A stretch of DNA of 64,000 bases from Rhodopirellula europaea 6C (lineage in GTDB: Bacteria; Planctomycetota; Planctomycetia; Pirellulales; Pirellulaceae): assembly GCF_000338295.1 (NCBI RefSeq), contig NZ_ANMO01000090.1, forward strand, positions 1-64,000, given 5' to 3'. The notes below the pieces were generated by a model. That model was not told the DNA's origin and searched no databases. It worked only from the letters and a program-made list of their open reading frames with translations. Both the position numbers and the translations under genes were made by a program. This document shows, piece after piece, positions 26,758 through 35,589 of this stretch; position 1 is the stretch's first letter; each line of letters opens with the position of its first letter.

Positions 26758-27018
26758 GTGGCCAAGAAAAAAGCAACCAAGAAGACCGTCAAACGCGCAG
26801 CTAAAAAGAGCGTGAAGGCAGCCAAGAAGACCGCTCGCAAAGCAGTCAAGAAGAAAGCCGTCAAGAAGAAGGCTGTAAAGAAGGGCGTCAAGAAAACCGC
26901 TCGCAAGGCAACCAAGAAGAAGGCTGTGAAGAAGAAAGCCGTCAAAAAGGCAGCCAAGAAGAAGGTCGCCAAAAAGAAGGCAACCAAGAAGAAAGTTGCC
27001 AAGAAGAAACGACGCTAA
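26758..27018 (+). CDS. Histone H1-like lysine/alanine-rich DNA-binding protein
   Basis: 86 residues from GTG 26758. This start has GGAGGAAGAAC directly upstream, whereas the upstream ATG at 26698 has none. Nearly the whole chain is Lys, Ala, Val, Thr and Arg in KKA/VKK repeats of about 4-8 residues, ending KKKVAKKKRR. This composition is that of the chlamydial Hc1/Hc2 and eukaryotic H1 C-terminal tails, which bind DNA without sequence specificity and compact it. Planctomycetes have condensed nucleoids, so a nucleoid-packing role is plausible. The repeat could also arise by simple expansion. It has its own terminator and an unusual upstream region. Confidence 0.82.
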   Translation: MAKKKATKKTVKRAAKKSVKAAKKTARKAVKKKAVKKKAVKKGVKKTARKATKKKAVKKKAVKKAAKKKVAKKKATKKKVAKKKRR

Positions 27019-27375
27019 GCCGATCGAATCCGGCGACCATTCTGGTTCGTCGACCATTCGTGAAACAAATTAGACAAGCCACGTTGAGCTCCAAGTTGGA
27101 GAACGTGGCTTTTTTCATGCCCTGGCTCAATCGAGGGAGTCGAGGACCAGAGGGCGCTACCGACCACCGTGTCGCGACGCTTGGCGTGCAATCGAGCCCC
27201 AAAACCTCGCTTCGTCTGAAACGTTGATTTCCCGGCCCATTTAATCGCCGCGGGGACTGGTTTGGCTGCGTCGAGCGGCTTAATTTGGCCTCTGTCAGCT
27301 GCTCCATCACCCCTTCCTCGCTGACGTCCACAGGGCCTGTTCGCCCATCCGTGCCAATCCAACGGAACCTGCTTG
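27019..27375. other. Intergenic region between the H1-like and peptide transporter genes
   Basis: Contains the terminator at 27076-27115. The remaining roughly 260 bp show no gene that I can support and should hold the promoter of the transporter. Confidence 0.5.
27076..27115 (+). terminator. Rho-independent terminator after the H1-like gene
   Basis: AAGCCACGTT (27076-27085) pairs with AACGTGGCTT (27102-27111). The spacer itself holds CTCCA/TGGAG arms, and a six-T run ends at 27115. This is a strong canonical terminator about 58 bp after the stop. Confidence 0.88.
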
Positions 27376-28791
27376 ATGTCGACACCCGATACAACCACTC
27401 CCGATCAACCGAACACCCCCAAATATCGAGAACAGCCCGAAGCCACCACGGGCATGCCCGCTGGCATCCCCTACATCATCGGCAACGAAGCCGCTGAGCG
27501 ATTCAGCTTCTACGGGATGCGGTCGATCCTCACGGTCTTCATGACCACCTACCTGCTCAACGCCAGTGGTGAACTGGATCCGATGAGCGACGAGGACGCC
27601 AAGTTCTGGGGGCACACCTTCATCATGGCGGCCTACTTCACGCCGCTTCTTGGTGCCTTCTTGGCCGACTGGTTGCTCGGCAAGTACCGAACCATCTTGT
27701 ACCTGTCTGTTCTGTACTGCCTCGGTCACTTGGCTCTCGCGATGAACGAAACCCGATTTGGCCTGGCTATCGGGTTGGGACTGATCGCCCTTGGCACGGG
27801 TGCGATCAAACCGTGTGTCTCCGCCCACGTTGGCGACCAGTTCGGAACCAAGAATTCGCATCTGCTCGCGAAGGTCTTTGGATGGTTCTACGTTGCCATC
27901 AACCTAGGATCTTTCTTCTCCACCCTGCTCACGCCATGGCTGCTCGACCGATATGGATCGCAGATCGCATTCGGTGTCCCCGGCGTGCTGATGGCAATCG
28001 CGACGCTGCTGTTTTGGATGGGGCGGAAAAAGTTCATCCACATCCCCGCCCGCGGACCAGGCGTCTTCAAAGATGCCTTCACTGGAATCGGCGGACTCGC
28101 GCTCCTGAACCTGATCCCCATCTATCTGTTGGTCGCTGTTTTCTGGAGCCTGTTTGACCAAACCGCCACCTCATGGGTGATCCAAGCCGAAAGCATGAAC
28201 CGAAATGTCTTTGGTTTTGAATTGCTGTCCAGCCAAATCCAAGCGGCGAACCCATTCCTGATCCTCATCTTCGTGCCGCTGTTCAGCTACGTGCTGTACC
28301 CGGCGATTGACCGGGTGTTCCCGCTGACACCCTTGCGGAAGATCTCCCTGGGCATGTTCCTGACCGTGTCTTCCTTCGCAATCATCGCGCTGATCGAACA
28401 GAACATTCAAGATGGCGGCACACCTTCGATCGCTTGGCAGGTCTTGGCCTACACGATCCTGACCGCAGCTGAAGTGATGGTGTCGATCACGTGCTTGGAA
28501 TTCAGCTACACGCAGGCTCCTAACAGCATCAAGAGCATCATCATGAGCTTCTACCTGCTGTCCGTCGCACTGGGCAACTTCATCGCCGCTGGTGTCAACG
28601 CGATCATCTCCAACCCCGATGGCACGTCGAAACTCCCAGGTGCTACCTACTACTGGTTCTTCGCTGGGCTAATGTTGGTAGCAGCTTGCCTGTTCATCTT
28701 CGTCGCACTGATTTACCGAGGCAAAACCTACATCCAGGACGACGAGACCCTGGATGCTGAATCGACCGCCGAAAACTCGATGACCGCCTGA
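27376..28791 (+). CDS. POT-family proton-dependent oligopeptide transporter
   Basis: About 471 residues from ATG 27376. GNEAAERFSFYGMRSILTVF near residue 35 is the ExxER-type proton-coupling motif of POT/PTR2 carriers. Around residues 78-105, FTPLLGAFLADWLLGKYRT is the second family signature, and FGWFYVAINLGSFFSTLL near residue 165 is the FYxxINxG signature. About 12-14 membrane helices are apparent. The C-terminal helices include FSYTQAPNSIKSIIMSFYLL. The family imports di- and tripeptides with protons through the inner membrane. The gene stands alone and is convergent with the histidine kinase gene. Confidence 0.93.
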   Translation: MSTPDTTTPDQPNTPKYREQPEATTGMPAGIPYIIGNEAAERFSFYGMRSILTVFMTTYLLNASGELDPMSDEDAKFWGHTFIMAAYFTPLLGAFLADWLLGKYRTILYLSVLYCLGHLALAMNETRFGLAIGLGLIALGTGAIKPCVSAHVGDQFGTKNSHLLAKVFGWFYVAINLGSFFSTLLTPWLLDRYGSQIAFGVPGVLMAIATLLFWMGRKKFIHIPARGPGVFKDAFTGIGGLALLNLIPIYLLVAVFWSLFDQTATSWVIQAESMNRNVFGFELLSSQIQAANPFLILIFVPLFSYVLYPAIDRVFPLTPLRKISLGMFLTVSSFAIIALIEQNIQDGGTPSIAWQVLAYTILTAAEVMVSITCLEFSYTQAPNSIKSIIMSFYLLSVALGNFIAAGVNAIISNPDGTSKLPGATYYWFFAGLMLVAACLFIFVALIYRGKTYIQDDETLDAESTAENSMTA

Positions 28792-28843
28792 GCGACGTGG
28801 TCGTCTGAGGGCCGGGTGACAATCCAAGCGATTGCCGTGGCGA

Positions 28844-30916
28844 TCAGACTTTGAAACGACGCGTTTCCAGCTCTTGAAAGATCTCTCGCAAGCGTTGAAT
28901 GGAAGCGGGTTTCGTGACGTGCCTGTCAAAGCCCGCTTCCATGGCCATCCGAATGTCTTCGGGTTGCCCGTTGCCGGTCATCGCGATCAGCATGCTGGAA
29001 TCCAATTCCGACAAGCCGCGAAATTGTCGTGCGAGCTCGTAACCGTCCATGTCCGGCATGCAGATGTCTGAAAAGACAATGTCAGGTCGCAACTCACGGG
29101 CGAGCTCAATGCCCTCGGGTGCACTCGGGGCCGAATGCACCTCGTGCCCCATCGCACCGACCAGCATCGTGAACATTTTCGCGATCGCGGGGACGTCATC
29201 GACCACCAACACCCGAAAACGTTGCTTCGGCTCGTCATCTTCGACAACCGTTTTTGGCTCGTTCGGTTTGGCATCCAAACACGGCAATTGAATTCGAAAC
29301 TCACTCCCGTTCGATGCTTCGTCGTTGTCAACCAACAAAACCTTTCCGCCGTGCAGCTCAACCAACTGCTTGACCAAAGTCAGTCCAATCCCCAGCCCGC
29401 CGCGACTGTCCTTCAACGTCTCATCCACCTGAGTGAACATCTCAAAGATGCCCTTGCGGTGTTCCGGTGGGATGCCAACCCCGTTGTCCTTGACCGCGAT
29501 TTCCACCTGGCCGTCGACCTGACCGCATGAGATTTCAATGCGACCGCTCGGTGGTGTGTACTTGCACGCGTTGTTTAGCAAATTGGTCACAACCTGAGTC
29601 AATCGCACGTAGTCGCCATGCACGTGGAGTGGCTGCTCCGGATCCGTTCGCCGAATCAGTTCATGGCCCATCTCGTTGCACAGCGATTTCACCGCTCGGC
29701 AAGAATTGGCGACGATGTCGTGAATCGACACCGTCTCGCGTTGCAAATCAATTCGCCCGCGTGTGATCCTCGAAACGTCCATCAAGTCATCGATCAATCG
29801 CACCAACTGGCGGACTTGGCTTTCCAAAACCGTGCTGATCTCGTTGACCTGGCTCGGATCCTTCGCCGCGAAACGCAGCAGATCGACCGCGTTGCCGATC
29901 GGCGTCAACGGATTGCGCAGTTCGTGTGCCAACAAAGCGAGAAAGCGATTCTTGCGTTCGTCCATCTCACTGAGCAATGCCTTCTCTTTCTGCAATTCGC
30001 GAAACAGCCGTTCGCGTTCGAGCGTGTCCGCGTGCGACTGAGAGACATCATCGATGATCAGCAGAATCCGATCCGAATGCCCGTCGTATCGATGCAGCGA
30101 AACGGCGGAAACGTTGACATGCACGGCTCGCTTTTCGCCATTGGCATTCTCACCCTTGGCACGATAAGTGTCCACGCATCGGAACACACTACCGTCGCCC
30201 ACCGCGTCGCAAATCCGCTGGCACTCGTTGAGCTTGTGCTCGGGGATGATCGGCAGGGGATAACCGAGCACTTCGGCGCTGGTCCAACCAAAGATGACTT
30301 CGGAAGCATCGTTCCAAAGCTCCACGCGCCCATCGGTATCAATGACAATGACCGACAGCGGCGATGCTTGGATCATCGTCTGGAACATGCGAGCGTGATC
30401 ACGTTCTCGCTCCGCCGCCGCGATCAATTCGATTTCTGACTCGACCGACGCCGAAAGCTCACGCAGCGTTTCGAGTTCGTCTTCGGTCCATTCACGCGGA
30501 ACGATATCGACCACGCAAAGTGTGCCGAGCACTTCCCCCGATCGTGTGCGGATGGGAAAGCCGGCGTAGGAAATGATTCCATACTCTTCGATCGCTGGAT
30601 GCGAATCGACTCGAGGATCCACGCGCGCGTCTTCGATCAGGAAACGCTCGCCCGCACGCACCGTCAACTTGCAGAACGAGTGGCTCAGCGGCGATCCCCG
30701 CAGCGTCGCGAGCGGCTCTGGCAACCCGACACAGCTCTTGAAAAACTGCCGATCTTCCTCGATCAGGGTGACCACCGAGGCGGGGCATTTCAGCAAACGA
30801 GCCGCCAATCGAGTGATCCGATCGAACGATTCTTCGGCAGGACTGTCCACCAACGACAGACTTCTTAGCGCCCTGAGCCTCAGTGGATCCGTGATCGGGT
30901 CAGCGGTTGGATTCAT
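28844..30916 (-). CDS. Hybrid sensor histidine kinase / response regulator (GAF-PAS-HisKA-HATPase-REC)
   Basis: About 690 residues from ATG 30916; a TTG eight codons up also fits the frame. GAF domain about residues 25-160 (SVVTLIEEDRQFFKSCVGLP, then GEVLGTLCVVDIVPREW). PAS domain about 185-300 (SVIVIDTDGRVELWNDASEV, FGWTSAEVLGYPLP). HisKA about 320-385 with phospho-acceptor His in FLALLAHELRNPLTPIGNA. HATPase about 430-545 with LLNNACKYTPP (N box), DNGVGIPPEHRKGIFEMF and GGLGIGLTLVKQLVELHGG. A C-terminal receiver (about 570-685) carries VLVVDDVPAIAKMF, the acceptor Asp in DIVFSDICMPDMDGYE and Lys in HVTKPASI. It is cytosolic with no membrane helix. The signal is unknown and no separate regulator is beside it. 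Confidence 0.92.
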   Translation of the reverse strand: MNPTADPITDPLRLRALRSLSLVDSPAEESFDRITRLAARLLKCPASVVTLIEEDRQFFKSCVGLPEPLATLRGSPLSHSFCKLTVRAGERFLIEDARVDPRVDSHPAIEEYGIISYAGFPIRTRSGEVLGTLCVVDIVPREWTEDELETLRELSASVESEIELIAAAERERDHARMFQTMIQASPLSVIVIDTDGRVELWNDASEVIFGWTSAEVLGYPLPIIPEHKLNECQRICDAVGDGSVFRCVDTYRAKGENANGEKRAVHVNVSAVSLHRYDGHSDRILLIIDDVSQSHADTLERERLFRELQKEKALLSEMDERKNRFLALLAHELRNPLTPIGNAVDLLRFAAKDPSQVNEISTVLESQVRQLVRLIDDLMDVSRITRGRIDLQRETVSIHDIVANSCRAVKSLCNEMGHELIRRTDPEQPLHVHGDYVRLTQVVTNLLNNACKYTPPSGRIEISCGQVDGQVEIAVKDNGVGIPPEHRKGIFEMFTQVDETLKDSRGGLGIGLTLVKQLVELHGGKVLLVDNDEASNGSEFRIQLPCLDAKPNEPKTVVEDDEPKQRFRVLVVDDVPAIAKMFTMLVGAMGHEVHSAPSAPEGIELARELRPDIVFSDICMPDMDGYELARQFRGLSELDSSMLIAMTGNGQPEDIRMAMEAGFDRHVTKPASIQRLREIFQELETRRFKV

Positions 30917-30952
30917 CGATGCTTTCGCGGCAATTCGCAACGTCGTTTGGCC

Positions 30953-30987
30953 AAAAAAAAGGGGGACGGTTCAAAGACGCGTCCCCC
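30953..30987 (-). terminator. Minus-strand terminator after the sulfatase gene
   Basis: GGGGGACG (30961-30968) pairs with CGTCCCCC (30980-30987). On the minus strand the hairpin is followed by eight T residues (A run 30953-30960). It ends transcription from the sulfatase side and lies just upstream of the histidine kinase start. Confidence 0.85.
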
Positions 30988-31153
30988 AAATTCATACCGC
31001 ATCGATTTTAGCTGGGTCCCTCCGCTTTGTCGCGGGGCAAGCTTGAGTCACCCCACGGAACGGAGAAATTGACCATTCCCCGCCACTTGGCGTCCAGCAG
31101 CCGCCAGCACCCATGGCGGGCGGCAAACGATTCAGTCACTTTCAATCTCTCAC

Positions 31154-32698
31154 TCAAGGACTCGGCAGCGAAACGCCTTCGGGCAGGAAAGTGACCTCGC
31201 GATCATTGGCAACCTTCGGCCCCTGGGTGCTGCGCCCGGTTTCGACGTACTCGTTGAGCAACACCAGCAACGAATCCACAACTTCTGGATTCTCCTTTGC
31301 GACGTTGTTCTTCTCGGCGGGATCCGCCTCCAGGTCAAACAACTGCATCGGCGGAAGTCCTTGCAGCTTTGCCTTCGGTTCCCGAGGGTCACTCCAGCCA
31401 CCGCTGCCGTGCGACAAGCACAGCTTCCACTTGCCACGTCGAATCGCGAAAAAACCGCCAATGCTGTGGCTGACCAAAGCTTCGCGATCCGATGAATCAT
31501 CACCACTAAACACGCCGGTCAAATCGAATCCGTCTTCGCCACCCGTCGCTTCACGCGGCTGGTTGGTGATCGACTGCAGCGTCGTGTACACGTCGGTCAG
31601 ACACGCGACCGCGTTGGTGGTTTTGCCCGCCACGACCTTCCCCGGCCATCGCACGATGAACGGCACGCGGTGACCACCTTCATAGAGATCCGCTTTGTGC
31701 CCGCGATACTTTCCGCTTGGGTGATGATCATGTTTCGCGAGTTCACCAAAGTTGGCTTCCGGTGAGCAACCGTTATCACTGGTGAAGATCACCAACGTGT
31801 TTTCATCGATGCCCGCTTTCGCAACCGCATCGAGCAGTTGCCCCATGTGGTGATCCATTTGCATCACAAAGTCCGCGTAGGGGTTCATCCCACTGGCGTC
31901 TTTGAATGGCGGCACGGGAACGATCGGCGTGTGAGGAGCAGGAAGTGGCAAGTACAAGAAAAACGGCTTGTCTTCTTTCACACGTTCTTCCACGTAAGCG
32001 ATTGACTTGTCGAACAAGTGCGGCAACACCTGTTCAATCTCGAAGTCATCACCAATCGGTCCGTTGCGATACCAACCGTAGGGATTCTGTTTCTTCGTCA
32101 CGCCTTCTTTTCGAGTCGGCACGCTGGTTGGCTTGCCGGTGTCGACCCAAACGTACGGTGGCATGTCCAGCGATCCGCAGTGACCGTAGTACTGGTCGAA
32201 GCCGTTGTTGTCGGGACCATTCAAAACCGGCTTCATGAAATCAATCTCTTTACCGTTCTTGTGCCAATCCCAACCAAGGTGCCACTTGCCAATCATCGCC
32301 GTGTGATAGCCGGCACCTTGAAGCAAGTGCCCCAGGGTTGCTCGGTCGCCGGGGATGAGGTGCTCACTGGTTCCGCTCAACACGCCTTTGGCCAATCGCG
32401 AACGCCAGTTGTAGCGACCGGTTAGCAATCCATAGCGGGTTGGGGTGCACACCGAGCTGGGCGTGTGGGCATCCAGGAACGTCAGCCCTTCATCGGCCAT
32501 CTGCTGCAACCGAGGCGTCTTGATCTTGCAATCCGGATTGGTCGGAGAGACGTCTCCGATGCCTAAGTCATCCGCCATGACCAAGATGATGTTTGGACGT
32601 GACGCGACATCATCCGCGTGAACTCGCGACGCTCCCACATCGATCAAACAAGGCAGAGCAACAACCGCGGAAACAACAAACCAGCGCAACCAATTCAT
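31154..32698 (-). CDS. Secreted sulfatase (S1 family)
   Basis: About 514 residues from ATG 32698, which begins a signal peptide (WLRWFVVSAVVALPCLIDVG); the open frame extends to 32953. RPNIILVMADDLGIGDV near residue 38 holds the metal-binding DD pair. The formylglycine signature is SSVCTPTRYGLLTGRY near residue 85 (CxPxR type, Cys to be matured). IGKWHLG near 130 and TSDNGCSPEANFG near 310 are the other active-site blocks. C-terminal region: RFQGR-like, GKWKLCLSHGSGGW. Sulfatases remove sulfate from marine polysaccharides or steroids. Rhodopirellula encodes many. The substrate cannot be told. Confidence 0.92.
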   Translation of the reverse strand: MNWLRWFVVSAVVALPCLIDVGASRVHADDVASRPNIILVMADDLGIGDVSPTNPDCKIKTPRLQQMADEGLTFLDAHTPSSVCTPTRYGLLTGRYNWRSRLAKGVLSGTSEHLIPGDRATLGHLLQGAGYHTAMIGKWHLGWDWHKNGKEIDFMKPVLNGPDNNGFDQYYGHCGSLDMPPYVWVDTGKPTSVPTRKEGVTKKQNPYGWYRNGPIGDDFEIEQVLPHLFDKSIAYVEERVKEDKPFFLYLPLPAPHTPIVPVPPFKDASGMNPYADFVMQMDHHMGQLLDAVAKAGIDENTLVIFTSDNGCSPEANFGELAKHDHHPSGKYRGHKADLYEGGHRVPFIVRWPGKVVAGKTTNAVACLTDVYTTLQSITNQPREATGGEDGFDLTGVFSGDDSSDREALVSHSIGGFFAIRRGKWKLCLSHGSGGWSDPREPKAKLQGLPPMQLFDLEADPAEKNNVAKENPEVVDSLLVLLNEYVETGRSTQGPKVANDREVTFLPEGVSLPSP

Positions 32699-32936
32699 CA
32701 GTAGCCAATCAATCAGAGTGGGGGAGGGGAGAAAGGGATCCCACATTCTAGATGCGAAGCTCGTTGATGCACAAAGCTTTCGGTGAGATCCCGCAGGGCC
32801 CCACAAACTACCAAACAATGGAAGCGTCATTTCAGAAAGGACGCACAAACTTGCGACCAAGCACCACTTCATCCGCGAATGCGACAGGCACAAAACAAAT
32901 TGCGACAACCTGAGCCCAACTGCGATCGGATTCCGC

Positions 32937-33626
32937 TCACGAGGTCGGCTCATAGAGTTGCGAACCCTTGATCTGCTCCTGCGTCAAACCCACCGAAACG
33001 GTCGCTTCCGCCCAAGAGATTTCTTGGATCAGCTCGCGGCTGATCAACACCTTTTTGCCCGGCCACCAATTCCGAGTGTCCACGATCAACTTTTGAATGG
33101 ACCAGTTCTCATCGTCGACCAACAATCCTTCGACGTGTCCGACATGATCATCGGTGCCCTGGATGGTGTAGCCCGAAACTTCGTTCACACTGCGAAGGTG
33201 ATTCCGCTTGATGTCGTCCGCGTCGACCTGGTCCATCGGCAGCAACCCGGCGGCCAACGGCATCGGCGTATAACCGCTACCTGCTAACGTTGCTCCGGCG
33301 GGTCCCCAGTAGTACGGCACATCAAAATGCTGATACAGCTCGATCTCCATCTGTCGCGAAACCGGGCGGTCGGATTCAACCGATGGACTATCACTGACCT
33401 GTTGACTGGTTAGAGGGACGGCGGCACTCGCGGCATTCCAATCCGCGTTTTGGACCACACCCGGCGGCAGCAAAACCTGTCGACCAGGCAACCAGTGCCC
33501 AGTGTCAACAACCAGGTGCCTGACAACCCAAGTCTCGTCATCAAACAGCAGGTCACAAATCGAACCCACGCTTCGATCGGATCCAGGCAACTCGGTGCCC
33601 AAGATGGTCTCGGTAGAAATCAACAT
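32937..33626 (-). CDS. Tandem PRC-barrel domain protein
   Basis: About 229 residues from ATG 33626 with GAGAGGAA upstream on the minus strand. Two PRC-barrel repeats are visible. Repeat one is about residues 1-75 (STETILGTELPGSDRSVGSI, CDLLFDDETWVVRHLVVDTG, HWLPGRQVLLPPGVV). Repeat two is about residues 145-225 (EVSGYTIQGTDDHVGHVEGL, LVDDENWSIQKLIVDTRNWW, PGKKVLISRELIQEISW). Both end with the same W-x-P-G-x-x-V-L-[LI] pattern, which indicates internal duplication. PRC barrels bind RNA or proteins in ribosome and photosynthesis assembly. Here they resemble the stress-related PRC proteins of many bacteria. No membrane segment. Confidence 0.8.
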   Translation of the reverse strand: MLISTETILGTELPGSDRSVGSICDLLFDDETWVVRHLVVDTGHWLPGRQVLLPPGVVQNADWNAASAAVPLTSQQVSDSPSVESDRPVSRQMEIELYQHFDVPYYWGPAGATLAGSGYTPMPLAAGLLPMDQVDADDIKRNHLRSVNEVSGYTIQGTDDHVGHVEGLLVDDENWSIQKLIVDTRNWWPGKKVLISRELIQEISWAEATVSVGLTQEQIKGSQLYEPTS

Positions 33627-33771
33627 CACATCGTTCCTCTCAATAGGCGGACTGATTGCGTGGTGAACATCGCACTGCATCCAATGCACCAAATCAAGAT
33701 TCGCGACCTTCACCAAGCAATGAGCGAGACCGGTGGTGCAAACAATGTTCCGAAGCCAATCGCCGGGTCGC

Positions 33772-34677
33772 CTAGCGATACCGCTGCGTGACAACACGGA
33801 ACTCGTATCCGCTGCCCTTTGAAACGCATTCGAAGACAGTCCGTGCGATCTCATCCACCGAGTCGTGTCCCTTCGACACCGCGTGGCGAAGCTCCAACGT
33901 TGCCAGTTGCATTTCCAGTTCTTCTGGAATCAACTTGAGGATCTGACGATCGCGAGTGGAGACTCCCGCCTGCATCAGCAAGCGTTCTTCGAATCGCTGC
34001 AGTGGGCTGGGGCGAGTCCAAAGAAAGTACAAACGTTTCTCGTCGTCGGATCGTTCCAGGTATCGCGCACGTGGATTCGATGCGAACTCATTAACCAAAT
34101 CGACTCCTGGTCGCGTTCCGCCGACAACGCCCAACTCGATTCCAAAGTGATCCAACTGTCTAGCGTATTCATTCAAGTCATTGGCCTTCCAATCAATTTG
34201 CCATCGCTTGAATCGCGGGATGATGTCGGCATCGGCATCGCCCGATTGGTCCGGACCGTTTCTGCCGATGGTCCCGGAGCCATCGTCTCCCGCAGGGTCC
34301 ACGGTTTTCAGCGTGGGTTCGTCCACTGCCATTTGCTCGGCGGCCGATACAAGCGACTGAACCGATGTTGCCAAGTCAGTGGTGCGGAAATCCATTGTCT
34401 CTTGCTTCGTCGGAACAACAAACGGCGAATCAACCGTCGCGCTACCTCCAACCGAAACGCGTGTGATCTCCGTCACCGGCTCGGTCAAAACCAACTCGTC
34501 TTCCGGCAGCAGCACCCAGAGCAGAAACAAGACACCGACCATGCTGGTCAGCATCAGCAAGACCGCCATCAAAAACGAAGTCACCGCATCAAACCAACTG
34601 GTTCGCATCGAAGACGATCCGTCTCTGGAAGGGGCCTCCGCTTTTTTGCTGGTGGGCTTCCAAACATTTCGATTCAT
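33772..34677 (-). CDS. Unknown membrane-anchored protein
   Basis: 301 residues with one strong membrane helix (FLMAVLLMLTSMVGVLFLLW, about residues 34-55). The N-terminus before it is basic and Ser-rich (cytosolic by the positive-inside rule). The rest is a Thr/Ser/Asp-rich linker to about 150 and then a folded region: FKRWQIDWKANDLNEYARQL, DHFGIELGVVGGTRPGVDLV, and LERSDDEKRLYFLWTRPSPL. The last 70 residues (ILKLIPEELEMQLATLELRH, VFECVSKGSGYEFRVVTQRY) look like a compact alpha/beta tail. I do not recognise the family. The layout (short basic tail, helix, periplasmic domain) is that of an ExbD/TolR-like anchor, but no TPLxD motif is present. Confidence 0.6.
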   Translation of the reverse strand: MNRNVWKPTSKKAEAPSRDGSSSMRTSWFDAVTSFLMAVLLMLTSMVGVLFLLWVLLPEDELVLTEPVTEITRVSVGGSATVDSPFVVPTKQETMDFRTTDLATSVQSLVSAAEQMAVDEPTLKTVDPAGDDGSGTIGRNGPDQSGDADADIIPRFKRWQIDWKANDLNEYARQLDHFGIELGVVGGTRPGVDLVNEFASNPRARYLERSDDEKRLYFLWTRPSPLQRFEERLLMQAGVSTRDRQILKLIPEELEMQLATLELRHAVSKGHDSVDEIARTVFECVSKGSGYEFRVVTQRYR

Positions 34678-34821
34678 CGGATCACTCGCTGAATGAAGGA
34701 CTGACGACTACCCAAGAGACGTTCAGCGAGTCTAACCGTTCATCCCAACCGACACCAATTTTTTGAAGAACTCGGTCACACGACATCGGCCTCGCCAAAC
34801 GTCATGGCGAGGTACGAACAA

Positions 34822-35181
34822 TCATTTGCTAGGACGCTGCTTGTCGAGAAAAGCTTCGATTTTTTCATGCATTTTCTCGGTTGCCGAAATAACCAACGCG
34901 CCGTCCTGAGGATAAGGCGCCATCGTGGCGGTTCCACCGCGACCTTCCCATTGCTTTGGCAGGATCTGATCTTGCACCGTTTGCATGATCAACACGGGTC
35001 GAAAGGTTCCGTCTTTGGACCACGCCGGCAAATCATGGAGCCGATAGACCTTCACGAAGGTCTTTCCTGGATCGACGAGCACCTCTCCATCAGCCGCTTC
35101 CGCAGAAACTTGCGTGTTGGTTGTCACAGCCATTCCCATCAACATCATCCCCAGCAACAGGGCACCGCATTTGAGACGCAT
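34822..35181 (-). CDS. Small secreted protein of unknown function
   Basis: 119 residues with a clear signal peptide (RLKCGALLLGMMLMGMAVTT, cleavage near QVSAEA). The mature part, about 90 residues, is a single domain: FVKVYRLHDLPAW, PVLIMQTVQDQILPKQWEGR, GGTATMAPYPQDGALVISAT and EKMHEKIEAFLDKQ. The pattern of a beta strand, a helix, a WEGRGG turn, then LVISAT and a final helix ending LDKQR resembles the short N-domains of secretins. Planctomycetes have many proteins of this kind, as stand-alone or repeated units. Role unknown. It is divergent from the ECF sigma gene across 400 bp. Confidence 0.65.
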   Translation of the reverse strand: MRLKCGALLLGMMLMGMAVTTNTQVSAEAADGEVLVDPGKTFVKVYRLHDLPAWSKDGTFRPVLIMQTVQDQILPKQWEGRGGTATMAPYPQDGALVISATEKMHEKIEAFLDKQRPSK

Positions 35182-35589
35182 TGTTCAATCCTTTTAAGTT
35201 GCGTTGTGACTCTTGCTAAATGCAAAAGCGTGATACGAGGCACCAGCCTACCGCAATCCGGGGGATCTCCAAACACCAATCCGTATCCATCAGGTTTCAA
35301 CCAGCAAACCGACAGCCCTTCCGCTGACGCATTCCTTCCACCAAGTCCCGCGTGCAACAAGCCGCGTCTTGATCGACTCCAACTTTCATTCGCACTACGA
35401 TGAGTGCATTGCAAGTTCGTTTCCGGTATCGCGTTTGATTGACGTTGATTCCATTCTTCGCATTCGATGGGCCCCGCTCGCTGGATGTGTTCCACGAACT
35501 AAACCAAATGGCTTTTGCTTTTTGCTGCTGCCGCCACAGCAATGCCAATCATTTCCACACCATGAACATCCGTCGAGGGCATCCACCGA
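35182..35589. other. Intergenic region between divergent secreted-protein and ECF sigma genes
   Basis: About 400 bp, no supportable gene. It must hold both divergent promoters; I see no confident promoter pair or repeat. Confidence 0.45.
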
